From Rhodococcus sp. UNC23MFCrub1.1 (GTDB taxonomy: Bacteria > Actinomycetota > Actinomycetes > Mycobacteriales > Mycobacteriaceae), in assembly GCF_000686025.1 (NCBI RefSeq), contig NZ_JMLQ01000007.1, positions 124,001-188,000 of the forward strand: a stretch of 64,000 bases of DNA, in the 5' to 3' direction. Shown piece by piece: positions 1-8,486 of the stretch. The notes under the pieces were generated by a model. The model was not told where the DNA came from. It saw only the letters and a list, made by a program, of their open reading frames with translations, and searched no databases. Numbering within the stretch: position 1 is the stretch's first letter; each line of letters starts with the position of its first letter. Position numbers and translations under genes: made by a program.

Positions 1-257
1 TCGGAGAACGAGTAGCTGAGCGCCTCGGTGAGGACCAGCCCCACCGCACCGGCGCGCCGGGTGCGCAGCGAGCGGGCGACCGGATCGGGCCCCGGATAGC
101 CGCGGGCCCTGGCCGCGTCGAGCACACGTTCCCGCATCTCGGGTGAGAGCTGGTCCGGGCGGTTGTAGGCGTTGGACACGGTGGTGCGCGAGACGTTCAG
201 TTCGGCGGCCAGCGACGCGAGCGTGGCCATCCGTCGCGGTTCCGTCGACCTCGCCAT
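1..257 (-). CDS. LacI-family transcriptional regulator, N-terminal part (cut by window edge)
   Basis: About 85 residues are visible and the reading frame runs off the left edge. After a short basic start there is a typical LacI helix-turn-helix (residues about 10-30, with LASLAAELNVSRTTVSNAYN), a hinge-helix region, and the beginning of the ligand-binding fold (AGAVGLVL). The ATG at 257 precedes the HTH by the usual distance. A TACCGT hexamer at 264-269 (minus strand) lies so close to the ATG that the message may be leaderless. It is divergent from the zinc importer, but nothing visible says it controls it. LacI proteins usually sense sugars or nucleosides, so its target is probably outside the window. 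Confidence 0.85.
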   Translation of the reverse strand, partial: MARSTEPRRMATLASLAAELNVSRTTVSNAYNRPDQLSPEMRERVLDAARARGYPGPDPVARSLRTRRAGAVGLVLTEALSYSFS

Positions 258-350
258 GAAGAGACGGTATCCGGTCGGGGTCGCGCACGTCGGCTCCGGC
301 ACGGTTTCGCCGTCGGGGTGGTGGGGCGGTAAGGTCACGACAACGGTTTC

Positions 351-383
351 CATTAACGATAACGTTCGACCGACCCAGGAGCA
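351..383 (+). promoter_or_regulatory. Promoter/operator region and RBS of the zinc importer operon
   Basis: An AT-rich island in otherwise GC-rich DNA. TAACGT at 360-365 fits an actinobacterial -10 (TAnnnT) and overlaps AACGATAACGTT (355-366). AGGAG at 379-383 sits six bases before the GTG start of the binding protein. Importers of this kind are normally repressed by Zur, but the island matches the 7-1-7 Zur palindrome only weakly, so an operator role is inferred from position. Confidence 0.4.
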
Positions 384-389
384 CCCCTC

Positions 390-1352
390 GTGTACGCACC
401 CGCCCGAATTCCCCTCCGCACGCTCGTCACCGCCCTGGGTATGACCGCCCTGACGGCGACCGCCCTGGTGGGATGCAGCTCCGACGACACCGCGACGGCC
501 GAGTCCGGTCGGCCCACCGTCGTCGCGTCGACGAACGTGTGGGGCTCGGTCGCCGAGGCCGTCGTCGGAGACCGAGCGGACGTCACGGCGATCATCTCGG
601 ATCCGTCCGCGGATCCGCACTCCTACGAGGCCAGCCCCGGCGACGCCGCGGCACTGTCCGAGGCCTCGCTCGTCGTGTACAACGGCGGCGGCTACGACGA
701 GTTCGTCGACGACGTGCTCGGCTCCGCGGGCGACGTGCCCTCCGTCGACGCGTACTCGCTGCTCGAGGGGCACGCGGACGACGCCGACCACGCCGACGAG
801 GCGGGTGCCCACGACCATTCGGGCGAGACCAACGAGCACGTCTGGTACGACCCGGAGATCGCGGCGGCCACCGCCGAGGCGATCGCCACCGAACTCGGTA
901 AGGTCGACCCCGACAACGCGCCGTACTACACCGAGAACGCCGAGGCGTTCCACGACGACATCCACGAGATCACCGACATCACGGATCGCATCGCCCAGCA
1001 GAAGCCGGGCGCACCCGTCGCACAGACGGAGCCGATCGCGCACTACCTGCTGGAAGGAGCCGGGGTGGACGACAAGACCCCCGAGGACTTCGAGGACGCG
1101 ATCGAGGAGGGCAACGATCCCTCGCCCGCCGCCGTCGCCGCGACGCGTGACCTGTTCACCGGCAAGGGCGTCGACGTGCTTGTCTACAACATCCAGACGG
1201 AGGACGCCGTGACCGAGGACGTGCGCCGCATCGCCGAGGAGAACGGCATCCGCGTCGTCGAGGTCACCGAGACCCTGCCCGCAGGGCAGGACTACGTCTC
1301 CTGGCAGCGCACGGCGGCGCAGGATCTCGCCGATGCGCTGGGGGTCGTGTGA
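390..1352 (+). CDS. znuA: Zinc/manganese ABC transporter substrate-binding lipoprotein (ZnuA/TroA type)
   Basis: A 320-residue surface lipoprotein. The signal peptide ends in a lipobox (LVGC) with the acylated cysteine at residue 29. The body is a metal-binding cluster A-I fold: HSYEASPGD provides an early histidine ligand, and a His/Asp-rich loop at about residues 130-150 (GHADDADHADEAGAHDH) is typical of zinc-specific members, followed by NEHVWYDP. The GTG at 390 is chosen because AGGAG lies six bases upstream and it gives a complete signal peptide. It overlaps znuC by four bases (GTGA). Zinc is favoured over manganese because of the His-rich loop; the symbol follows the family, not proven specificity. 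Confidence 0.88.
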   Translation: MYAPARIPLRTLVTALGMTALTATALVGCSSDDTATAESGRPTVVASTNVWGSVAEAVVGDRADVTAIISDPSADPHSYEASPGDAAALSEASLVVYNGGGYDEFVDDVLGSAGDVPSVDAYSLLEGHADDADHADEAGAHDHSGETNEHVWYDPEIAAATAEAIATELGKVDPDNAPYYTENAEAFHDDIHEITDITDRIAQQKPGAPVAQTEPIAHYLLEGAGVDDKTPEDFEDAIEEGNDPSPAAVAATRDLFTGKGVDVLVYNIQTEDAVTEDVRRIAEENGIRVVEVTETLPAGQDYVSWQRTAAQDLADALGVV

Positions 1353-2152
1353 CCGCTGTCCGACTGACCGGAGCCACCCTCGCCTACGGCGACCGGGTGC
1401 TCTGGTCCGATCTCGACCTCGAGGTCGCACCGGGCGAGTTCGTCGCCGTGCTGGGCCCGAACGGCTCCGGCAAGACGTCACTCCTCAAGGTGCTGCTCGG
1501 GCAGGCCCACCTCACCGCCGGCACCGCGACCATCGCCGGCGGTCGATCCTCCGTCGGCTACATCCCCCAGCAGAAGGCCATCGACGAGGGCGTTCCCCTG
1601 CGCGGGCGCGACTTCGTCGGCCTCGGGTGGGACGGACACCGCTGGGGCATCGGCTTCCGTGGGCGCCACGCTCGTCGCGAGGCCGTCGACATCGCCGTCG
1701 CCTCGGTCGGTGCGGACGCGTTCGCCGACGCGCCGCTGGGGCAGATGAGCGGCGGTGAGCAGCAGCGGCTACGCGTCGCGCAGGCACTCGTCGGCGATCC
1801 GGACGTGCTGCTCTGCGACGAACCGCTGCTGAGCCTCGACCTCGCCAACCAGCAGGTCGTCGCGCACCTGATCGACCAGCGTCGGCGCTCGCACGGCACC
1901 TCGGTGGTGTTCGTGACGCACGAGCTCAACCCGATCCTGCCGATCGTCGACCGGGTGGTCTACCTCGTCGACGGGAAGTTCCGCATCGGCACCACCGAGG
2001 AGGTGATGACCTCCGAGGTGCTCTCCGAGCTGTACGACACCGACGTCGAGGTCCTGCGCGTCCGCGGGCGGCTGGTGGTCGTCGGCACCGGAGACGCCAT
2101 GGACGCCCTCGGGAGCGCCGGCGGCATGCACCACGTGGACGAGTCGGAGTAG
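1349..2152 (+). CDS. znuC: Zinc ABC transporter ATP-binding protein
   Basis: A 267-residue cytoplasmic ATPase that powers the metal importer. Visible motifs are Walker A GPNGSGKT (residues 36-43), the Q-loop region YIPQQKA near 71, the ABC signature MSGGEQQR (133-140), Walker B DVLLCDEP (152-159) and a switch histidine in VFVTHEL. The GTG start overlaps the znuA stop, and znuB starts two bases after its stop, so the three are one translationally linked unit. The length is normal for the family. Confidence 0.93.
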   Translation: MTAVRLTGATLAYGDRVLWSDLDLEVAPGEFVAVLGPNGSGKTSLLKVLLGQAHLTAGTATIAGGRSSVGYIPQQKAIDEGVPLRGRDFVGLGWDGHRWGIGFRGRHARREAVDIAVASVGADAFADAPLGQMSGGEQQRLRVAQALVGDPDVLLCDEPLLSLDLANQQVVAHLIDQRRRSHGTSVVFVTHELNPILPIVDRVVYLVDGKFRIGTTEEVMTSEVLSELYDTDVEVLRVRGRLVVVGTGDAMDALGSAGGMHHVDESE

Positions 2153-2154
2153 GC

Positions 2155-3024
2155 ATGGACAAGGTTCTCGACGCCCTGAGCAAGGCATTCGACTTCGGTA
2201 CGACGGCCGATCTCCTCACCTACGACTTCGTGCAGCAGGCGCTGATCGCCGCGGCGATCCTCGGTGTGCTCGCCGGGGCGCTCGGCCCCCTCATCGTCAG
2301 TCGACAGTGGTCGTTCGCCGTCCACGGCTCGTCCGAGCTGTCCCTCACCGGTGCGTCCGCGGCACTGCTGGTGGGGTTGGCCGTCGGGGTCGGCGCCATC
2401 CTGGGATCCGTCATCGCGGCCGTCCTGTTCGCCCTGCTGGGCCGTCGTGCGCGCGAACGCGACTCCGTCATCGGCGTCATCATGAGCTTCGGGCTCGGCC
2501 TGTCGGTGCTCTTCCTGTGGGCGTATCCCGGCCGCACCGGCACCAGCTTCTCGCTGCTGGTCGGGCAGATCGTCGGTGTCGGCAGCACGGGCCTCGGCCT
2601 GCTGCTCGCGGTGGCGCTCGTCGTCATCGTCGTGCTCTTCGTGGTCTACCGGCCCCTGCTGTTCGCCAGCACCGATCCCGAGGGCGCCGAGGCGCGCGGC
2701 GTACCGATGCGACTGCTGTCCATCGTGTTCGCGATCCTCGTCGGTGTCGCGTGTGCGCTCGGCGTCCAGATCGTCGGCGCCCTGCTGGTGCTCTCGCTCC
2801 TCATCACGCCCGCGGCAGCGGCGTCCCGCGTCACCGCCAACCCCGTCACGGCGACGTGGCTCTCGATTCTCTTCGCCGAGGTCGCGGCCGTCGGCGGCAT
2901 CCTGCTCTCGCTCGCTCCCGGAGTGCCGGTCTCGACCTTCGTCACCACCATCTCGTTCGTCATCTACCTCGTCTGCCGGGCGGTCGGTCGACGCACACCG
3001 TCCCGCACCGTCGTCCACGCCTGA
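2155..3024 (+). CDS. znuB: Zinc ABC transporter permease (ABC-3 family)
   Basis: A 289-residue integral membrane protein with eight or so hydrophobic segments, including those starting near [16 protein letters not shown] and [16 protein letters not shown]. The segment [19 protein letters not shown] is the conserved cytoplasmic coupling region of ABC-3 permeases. It completes the znuA-C-B importer and starts two bases after the znuC stop. The 5-oxoprolinase genes follow after 17 bases with no visible terminator. Confidence 0.9.
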   Translation: MDKVLDALSKAFDFGTTADLLTYDFVQQALIAAAILGVLAGALGPLIVSRQWSFAVHGSSELSLTGASAALLVGLAVGVGAILGSVIAAVLFALLGRRARERDSVIGVIMSFGLGLSVLFLWAYPGRTGTSFSLLVGQIVGVGSTGLGLLLAVALVVIVVLFVVYRPLLFASTDPEGAEARGVPMRLLSIVFAILVGVACALGVQIVGALLVLSLLITPAAAASRVTANPVTATWLSILFAEVAAVGGILLSLAPGVPVSTFVTTISFVIYLVCRAVGRRTPSRTVVHA

Positions 3025-3041
3025 CCGTTACCCTCGTGTGG

Positions 3042-3797
3042 ATGGTCGATCTGAACTCCGATCTCGGCGAGGGCTTCGGCACCTGGACGCTCGGTGACGA
3101 CGCGGCGATGCTGCGTGTGGTCACCAGCGCCAACATCGCGTGCGGCTTCCATGCGGGTGATCCGGCCACGCTGCTGCGGACGTGCGCCGACGCCGTCCGG
3201 TCCGACGTGCGTATCGGCGCCCAGGTGGGGTACCGGGACCTCGTGGGCTTCGGCAGGCGCTTCCTCGACATCACCGCGGAGGACCTGCGCGCCGACGTGA
3301 TCTACCAGATCGGGGCTCTCGACGGCCTGGCCCGCTCCGTCGGCGGACGCGTGCGGTACGTCAAACCACATGGAGCGCTGTACAACACGATCGTGCACCA
3401 CCGAGTACAGGCACAGGCGGTCGTCGACGCCGTCGCCGCGTACGACCCCGGCCTGCCCGTCCTGGGGCTGCCCGGCTCGGCCTTCCTCGAGATCGCCGCG
3501 CGGGCGGGCCTGCGGACTGTCACCGAGGCGTTCGCCGATCGCGGCTACACGGCAGCGGGAACCCTCGTCTCCCGCCGCGACCCCGGTGCGGTCCTGTCCG
3601 ACGTCGACGCCGTGGCACGACGCGTGCTGCGGATGGTCACCGAGGGCGTCGTGGACTCCGTCGACGGGGTGACGGTGCCGGTGAACGCCGACTCGGTGTG
3701 CCTGCACGGCGACACCCCCGCCGCGGTGGACATGGCCCTGGCCGTGCGTGCGGTGTTGTCCCGCAACGGCGTCACCCTGACCCCGTTCGTGTCGTGA
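3042..3797 (+). CDS. pxpA: 5-oxoprolinase subunit A (LamB/YcsF family)
   Basis: A 251-residue protein that, with PxpB and PxpC, hydrolyses 5-oxoproline (pyroglutamate) to glutamate using ATP. It starts with the family hallmark [11 protein letters not shown] and carries [23 protein letters not shown] and [12 protein letters not shown]. The ATG at 3042 is chosen because the family begins right at the VDLNSDLGE block; a GTG two codons earlier is possible. The open frame extends far upstream inside znuB, but that part is an antiphase shadow. The stop overlaps the GTG of pxpB by four bases. Confidence 0.93.
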   Translation: MVDLNSDLGEGFGTWTLGDDAAMLRVVTSANIACGFHAGDPATLLRTCADAVRSDVRIGAQVGYRDLVGFGRRFLDITAEDLRADVIYQIGALDGLARSVGGRVRYVKPHGALYNTIVHHRVQAQAVVDAVAAYDPGLPVLGLPGSAFLEIAARAGLRTVTEAFADRGYTAAGTLVSRRDPGAVLSDVDAVARRVLRMVTEGVVDSVDGVTVPVNADSVCLHGDTPAAVDMALAVRAVLSRNGVTLTPFVS

Positions 3798-4387
3798 GGA
3801 TCGCCCCGGCGGGCGACCGCGCCCTGCTGGTCGATCTCGACGACGTCCGCACAGTCGCGGCGCACCACGCCGGGTGGGCCGTCGGGCACCCGGGAATCGC
3901 CGAGATGATCCCCGCCGCCACCACCGTGCTGGTGATCCTCACCGAGGACGCGGAACCCGCACGGGTGTCGGCGTGGCTCCGCGAGACGCCACCGGCGCAG
4001 GTGCTCGGCCGCTCCGGTGAGACGATCACGATCGACGTCCGATACGACGGGCCCGATCTCGACGAGGTCTGTGCGACAACGGGACTGGACATCGTCGCCG
4101 TGCACATCGGTCAGGTGTGGACCGCCGCGTTCTGCGGCTTCTCCCCCGGCTTCGCCTACCTGGTCGGATCCGATCCGTTGTCGATCCCGCGCCGCGCCGA
4201 TCCGCGGACCTCGGTGCCGGCGGGATCCGTGGCGCTGGCCGGCGAGTACACCGGGGTGTACCCGACATCGTCGCCCGGCGGGTGGCAGATCATCGGCAGC
4301 ACCGACGCGGCGCTGTGGGACGTGAACCGGGACGACCCCGCGCTGCTCGCGCCCGGCACGCGCGTGCAGTTCCGCGCGGTGACGTGA
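3794..4387 (+). CDS. pxpB: 5-oxoprolinase subunit B (KipI-like)
   Basis: A 197-residue protein starting at the GTG that overlaps the pxpA stop. It opens with [13 protein letters not shown], as in KipI/PxpB proteins, and carries the conserved [18 protein letters not shown] and [18 protein letters not shown] blocks and a PGGWQIIG end. It forms the 5-oxoprolinase complex with PxpA and PxpC. The Bacillus KipI kinase-inhibitor role is a lineage-specific use; next to pxpA and pxpC the enzymatic role is more likely. The stop overlaps the pxpC ATG. Confidence 0.93.
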   Translation: MRIAPAGDRALLVDLDDVRTVAAHHAGWAVGHPGIAEMIPAATTVLVILTEDAEPARVSAWLRETPPAQVLGRSGETITIDVRYDGPDLDEVCATTGLDIVAVHIGQVWTAAFCGFSPGFAYLVGSDPLSIPRRADPRTSVPAGSVALAGEYTGVYPTSSPGGWQIIGSTDAALWDVNRDDPALLAPGTRVQFRAVT

Positions 4388-5232
4388 TGCTCGAGGTACT
4401 GGCGACCGGACCGCTGACGACTGTGCAGGACCGCGGACGCACCGGGTGGTCCTCGCTCGGTGTCGGCACGTCCGGCGCAGCCGATCGACGCTCGCACGAC
4501 GCAGCGAATCGGTTGGTGGGGAACATGATCGACGCCGCGACGCTCGAGGTGACGCTCGGCGGACTGGTGCTGCGCGCACGCACCGAGGTGGTTCTGGCGG
4601 TCACGGGGGCTCCGACCCCGTTCACGGTGGACGGCGTACCGCAGGGGCACAACGCCGTGGTCGTGGTGGGGTCGGGCGCCGAGATCCGCCTCGACTGGGC
4701 ACCGGTGGGACTGCGCACCTACGTCGCCGTCCGCGGCGGCATCGACGTGCCCCGAGTTCTCGGGAGCCGATCGACCGACTCCCTGTCCGGCATCGGACCC
4801 GAGCGAGTGGCGCCCGGCGCCCTGCTGCCGATCGGTCACGACGCCGAGGACTGGCCCGGGGTCGACGTGAATCCTTACCCGTTCGAGCACCGTATGACCC
4901 TGCGGGTGATTCCCGGCCCGCGCGCGGACCGGTTCACCGACGACGCGCTCGACCTGCTGCTCGCCCAACCTTGGACGGTGCGGACGGATTCGGACCGCGT
5001 CGGCATGAAACTCCAGAGCGCCGAGCCACTGTCGCGATCGCGGGAGGACGAACTCCCGAGCGAGGGCATGGTGACCGGCGCACTGCAGGTACCGCCGTCG
5101 GGACTGCCCGTGTTGTTCCTCGTCGACCATCCGGTGACCGGCGGCTACCCGGTGATCGCCGTCGTGGTGTCGGCGGACCTCGGATCCGCGGCGCAGTGTG
5201 CGCCGGGACAGACGATCCGCTTCAGTGTCTGA
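4387..5232 (+). CDS. pxpC: 5-oxoprolinase subunit C (biotin-dependent carboxyltransferase family, KipA-like)
   Basis: A 281-residue protein starting with an ATG inside the pxpB stop (ATGA). Family features are LATGPLTTVQDRGRTGW at the N-terminus, VGTSGAADRRSHDAANRLVGN, YVAVRGGIDVP, LGSRSTD, and RVGMKLQ followed by a P-rich SEGMVTGALQVPPSG block. It is the last gene of the znuACB-pxpABC run and ends one base before the convergent SOUL-family gene, so there is no room for a long terminator. Confidence 0.93.
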   Translation: MLEVLATGPLTTVQDRGRTGWSSLGVGTSGAADRRSHDAANRLVGNMIDAATLEVTLGGLVLRARTEVVLAVTGAPTPFTVDGVPQGHNAVVVVGSGAEIRLDWAPVGLRTYVAVRGGIDVPRVLGSRSTDSLSGIGPERVAPGALLPIGHDAEDWPGVDVNPYPFEHRMTLRVIPGPRADRFTDDALDLLLAQPWTVRTDSDRVGMKLQSAEPLSRSREDELPSEGMVTGALQVPPSGLPVLFLVDHPVTGGYPVIAVVVSADLGSAAQCAPGQTIRFSV

Positions 5233-5862
5233 TCATCGGGAGACAGGAACGGCGATCTCGTTGCGGCGGCGGAACGACACCGTCCAGGGCGGGTCGTAGA
5301 ACCAGGACATCGGCTCGCCGGTCGTGTCGATGCCGCGGGACTTCAGGATCTCCAGCAGCTCCGTGGTGCGCTCGGCCACGGCCTGCGCACCGCGGTCACC
5401 GCTGAACCGCAGCGCCGCCACCGTCTGGGCCGGCACCTCCACCAGGCGCACCCGATCATCCTTCGGCGCCGGGAGAGTGTCCATCGTCCATCGCGATGGC
5501 ATGAAGAACCGGACGACCCATCCCTCGTCGCTCGCGGCGCGCGACACGGGTGCGGTCATCGCGATGGTCTGGCCGCGCGACGCCGACTGGGCAACGGGAG
5601 CCGTCATCGCGATCGTGTCGGATCCCCGATTGCCCCCGAAGATGTATCCGGCCAGCCGACGGAAGCCCTCGTTGCGCGCGCGTTCCTCGTCGGCGTCCAC
5701 GACGGTCTCCGCCGCGATCCGGGGTTCGTATCGGCGAATCTCGACCGCCCCCGTGAGCGACTCGGTGGTGTGGGGTGGTTCCTCGGTACCCACCCGAACC
5801 CCCACGATTCCCAGTGCGGCCTCGGCCACCTGTGTCACCGTCGTCCTCAGCCGTTCGATCAT
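5233..5862 (-). CDS. SOUL-family heme-binding protein
   Basis: About 209 residues. The recognisable SOUL core runs from EIRRYEPRIAAETVV through GFRRLAGYIFGGN and two copies of an IAMTAPV motif (DTIAMTAPV and QTIAMTAPV), then VVRFFMPSRWTMDTLP and a C-terminal MSWFYDPPWTVSFRRRNEIAV. SOUL/HBP proteins bind heme or tetrapyrroles; their cellular job in actinobacteria is unclear. The ATG at 5862 is preferred over a GTG ten codons upstream because the family starts close to it. The stop abuts the convergent pxpC stop. Confidence 0.85.
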   Translation of the reverse strand: MIERLRTTVTQVAEAALGIVGVRVGTEEPPHTTESLTGAVEIRRYEPRIAAETVVDADEERARNEGFRRLAGYIFGGNRGSDTIAMTAPVAQSASRGQTIAMTAPVSRAASDEGWVVRFFMPSRWTMDTLPAPKDDRVRLVEVPAQTVAALRFSGDRGAQAVAERTTELLEILKSRGIDTTGEPMSWFYDPPWTVSFRRRNEIAVPVSR

Positions 5863-5908
5863 GACTCGACGGTACGCGCGGACGAGCCCCACCCCGGTCG
5901 CGCTCGAC

Positions 5909-6745
5909 CTAGGGGCCCTGGCGCCACCACGCGACGACGTAGAGCACCATCGCCGTCACCAGACCCGCCACCACCCACAGCACCACGGTGTAGTCGACCC
6001 ACGACCCGATCGGCGGAGCGCCGGGGAACAGGTTGCGGATGGGCAGCACCGCGAAGAGCGTCACCGCGAACCACGTCATGATCGGCGGCAGGAACTGCTT
6101 GCGGCGGCGCAGCGTCTGGATCGACACGAACAGCGTGCACAGCGGCAGCACTACCAGGACCACACAGATCGCGATGTCGAAGATCGTGGTGCCCACCGTG
6201 CGCGCGACGCGGATGTCGAAGGCCTGCGCCGAGGAGGAGTCGATGTCGACGGCCCCCACCGCCCAGGACGTGAGCGAGTCGGTCACCACGATCTCGGCGG
6301 GTACGGGCTGCCGGTCCGCGACGGCGCCGGAGAACACCCGCACCTGGATCGACGACGCGTCGTAGGTGTCGAACGGCCATCGCCGGATGTCGCCGTCCGC
6401 GTACAGGGAGACCGGGAGCGGGCCCACGCGAGTCCCGCTGGGGAACGTCAGGGTGCCGGCGCTCGCGGTCGGCGTCACGTCGACGATCAGGTCGTCGACC
6501 AGGTTGCCGTCGGCATCGGTCAACTCGGTCCCCGGATACACGGACACGCGGGCGTCGAGCGAGAAGTTCTCACCGGAGACGGTGTCCACGTCGAGGTAGA
6601 CGAGCGCGGCGTCGGGTGCGGCCTCACGGAGGTCGGGGCCGTTCGGCGGGCTCCCCAGCGCGTAGGTGAGCACCACCGCGACGTACGCGGCGATCACCAC
6701 GGCCACCAAGACCACACCGCGCACTCTGCGACCCGCCGCTGTCAT
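5909..6745 (-). CDS. DUF4436 membrane protein
   Basis: A 278-residue protein with one N-terminal membrane segment (about residues 9-30), an extracytoplasmic beta-rich region (residues about 35-190, with FPSGTRVGPLPVSLYADGD and RRWPFDTYDA), and three C-terminal membrane segments (TIFDIAICVVLVVLPLC, FAVTLFAVLPIRNLFP, VVLWVVAGLVTAMVLYVVAW). This layout is that of DUF4436 proteins found in mycobacteria and rhodococci, whose function is not known. The ATG at 6745 is chosen because the membrane segment follows at once; the longer open frame upstream has shadow-type composition. Confidence 0.8.
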   Translation of the reverse strand: MTAAGRRVRGVVLVAVVIAAYVAVVLTYALGSPPNGPDLREAAPDAALVYLDVDTVSGENFSLDARVSVYPGTELTDADGNLVDDLIVDVTPTASAGTLTFPSGTRVGPLPVSLYADGDIRRWPFDTYDASSIQVRVFSGAVADRQPVPAEIVVTDSLTSWAVGAVDIDSSSAQAFDIRVARTVGTTIFDIAICVVLVVLPLCTLFVSIQTLRRRKQFLPPIMTWFAVTLFAVLPIRNLFPGAPPIGSWVDYTVVLWVVAGLVTAMVLYVVAWWRQGP

Positions 6746-6764
6746 GGACAGATGATGACAGGAC

Positions 6765-7313
6765 TCAGGTCTGCGCGTGCGGTTCCACGACGTCGTACTC
6801 CGCGCAGAGGAACGCGCCGTTGCGCGCGAAGTCCACGAGTCGGAGATCGAACCGACGCGGGAACAGCGGCCTGCCGGCACCGAGGGTGACCGGCGCGATC
6901 GAGACGACGATCCGATCCAGGTGGCCGGCCTCGGCGAACTGTGCTGCCAGGTCACCGCCACCCACGATCCAGACGTCCTTGCCGTCGGCCGAGTCCTCGA
7001 TCGCCGGCCAGAGGTCGGCGACGTCTCCGGCGGCGAATCGAACGTCGTGCTCGGAGTCCGCGAAGTCTCGATGGGTCACCACCCACGCCGGCATGTCGTA
7101 CGACCATGCCTCCCCGGTCGACTCGTTGTGGTCGAGGACCCAGGCGTAGGTCGTGGCTCCCATGACGATCGCGCCGATGTCCGCGATGAAGTCGCCGTAG
7201 TTCATCGGGCCGTGCTCGTCGATGTCCTGACGGAAGAGCCACTCGAGAGAGTCGTTGTCGTCGGCGAGGTAGCCGTCGAGGGTGCTGGCGGTGAAGTAAG
7301 TGGTCCTGGTCAC
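6765..7313 (-). CDS. Dihydrofolate reductase / RibD C-terminal-like protein
   Basis: A 182-residue protein of the DHFR/RibD reductase fold. It begins VTRTTYFTASTLDGYLAD and contains GAIVMGATTYAWVL, the nucleotide-binding VWIVGGGDLAAQF and the closing APVTLGAGRPLFP motif. These features mark the small YyaP/YwjB-like group whose substrates are mostly unknown; it is not the essential DHFR FolA type. The GTG at 7313 is used because the family starts with this block. Behind its stop the DUF4436 gene follows after 19 bases in the same direction. Confidence 0.82.
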   Translation of the reverse strand: MTRTTYFTASTLDGYLADDNDSLEWLFRQDIDEHGPMNYGDFIADIGAIVMGATTYAWVLDHNESTGEAWSYDMPAWVVTHRDFADSEHDVRFAAGDVADLWPAIEDSADGKDVWIVGGGDLAAQFAEAGHLDRIVVSIAPVTLGAGRPLFPRRFDLRLVDFARNGAFLCAEYDVVEPHAQT

Positions 7314-7369
7314 AGGACGATTCTGCACCCGACCACCGACACCGATCGAGCTTGCGGCCGGGCACGTTG

Positions 7370-7460
7370 CGGGGGGTGTGCACACCCTCTCCGGTGAGCG
7401 CACACCCCTCACCGCCGACTGCACAGGGTGTGCGGTTCAGGCAACGGGTGTGCGCACCCC
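7370..7460. repeat. Intergenic GTGTGC/GCACAC repeat cluster A
   Basis: The gap between the reductase gene and rlmB holds four copies of a GGGTGTGC-type core in both orientations: a perfect palindrome GGTGTGCACACC (7375-7386), GCACACCC (7400-7407), GGGTGTGC (7426-7433) and GGGTGTGCGCACCC (7446-7459). The same core recurs at 58.46-58.58 kb, including a shared GCAACGGGTGT string (here from 7441). No start codon or coding bias fits the stretch. Confidence 0.7.
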
Positions 7461-7529
7461 ATCCGACCCAGATTGGAGCTCAGCTGCCGACCCCGTTCAT
7501 CGAGTCGGTCCGCGTCCACTGAGCCGGGT

Positions 7530-8486
7530 TCAGCCCCGGCGCTGCCGTGCGATGCCCGCGAGCACGACACCCGCTGCGACGGACGCGTTGAGCGACTCCA
7601 CCGGACCGGCCATGGGGATCGACAGGATGCTGTCGCAGTTGTCGCGGACGAGGCGGGACAGACCCTTGCCCTCGGACCCGACGACCACCACGATCGGCCC
7701 GGTGCCGTCGAAGTCGTCCAGCGAGGTATCGCCGTCGGCGTCGAGACCGACGACCATGACACCCTTGTCGGCCCAATCCTTCAGCGTCCGAGTCAGATTG
7801 GTCGCACGGGCGACGGGGAGACGCGCTGCCGCGCCGGCACTGGTGCGCCACGCGACGGCCGTGACACTCGCGCTGCGTCGCTGCGGGATGACCACGCCGT
7901 GTCCACCGAACGCTGCGACCGACCGGACGACGGCACCGAGGTTGCGGGGGTCGGTGATGTTGTCGAGAGCGACCAGCAGCGGCGGCTCCTGACGCTGGCG
8001 CGCCTGCGAGAGGAGATCGTCGGGGTGGGCGTACCGGTACGGCGGCACCTGGAGCGCGATGCCCTGGTGCATGCCGTTGGCACTCATCCGATCGAGATCG
8101 GTGCGGGAGACCTCCAGGATCGAGATGCCCTTGTCCGCGGCGATCTGGACGCTCTCCTTCAGCCGATCGTCGGCCTCGGTGCCCGACGCGACGTACAGCG
8201 CCGTCGCCGGCACTCCCGCGCGCAGGCACTCCAGCACCGGGTTGCGGCCCAGCACGTTCTCCGGACCGTCCTCGGTCTTGCGGACCGGCGGACGGCCGCG
8301 ACCCGAACCGGACGCGTCCCGGCTGGTCGGCCGTGCGCGCCGGGCGTGCTTGGTGCGCTCGGCCGCCGGCGGGGTCGCTCCGCGGCCCTCGAGGCCCTTG
8401 CTGCGCTTGCCGCCGGACCCGACGGTCTGGCCCTTCTTGGTGCCGGTCTTGCGCACCGCTCCGCGTCGACTCGAATTGCCTGCCAT
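7530..8486 (-). CDS. rlmB: 23S rRNA (guanosine-2'-O)-methyltransferase, TrmH/SpoU family
   Basis: A 318-residue RNA methylase. Residues 1-90 are a basic, low-complexity extension (many Lys, Arg, Gly). Then comes the substrate-binding domain ([17 protein letters not shown]) and the SPOUT knot with motif 1 [18 protein letters not shown], motif 2 [14 protein letters not shown] and motif 3 [15 protein letters not shown]. RlmB methylates G2251 (E. coli numbering) of 23S rRNA using SAM. The ATG at 8486 touches the cysS stop, so the two are coupled. Position next to cysS is conserved in mycobacteria. Confidence 0.9.
   Translation of the reverse strand: MAGNSSRRGAVRKTGTKKGQTVGSGGKRSKGLEGRGATPPAAERTKHARRARPTSRDASGSGRGRPPVRKTEDGPENVLGRNPVLECLRAGVPATALYVASGTEADDRLKESVQIAADKGISILEVSRTDLDRMSANGMHQGIALQVPPYRYAHPDDLLSQARQRQEPPLLVALDNITDPRNLGAVVRSVAAFGGHGVVIPQRRSASVTAVAWRTSAGAAARLPVARATNLTRTLKDWADKGVMVVGLDADGDTSLDDFDGTGPIVVVVGSEGKGLSRLVRDNCDSILSIPMAGPVESLNASVAAGVVLAGIARQRRG

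Noticed and set aside
2307-3041. N-terminal extension of PxpA inside znuB
   Set aside because: The family begins at the DLNSDLGEG block right after 3042; the upstream translation is Arg-rich and out of phase with znuB.
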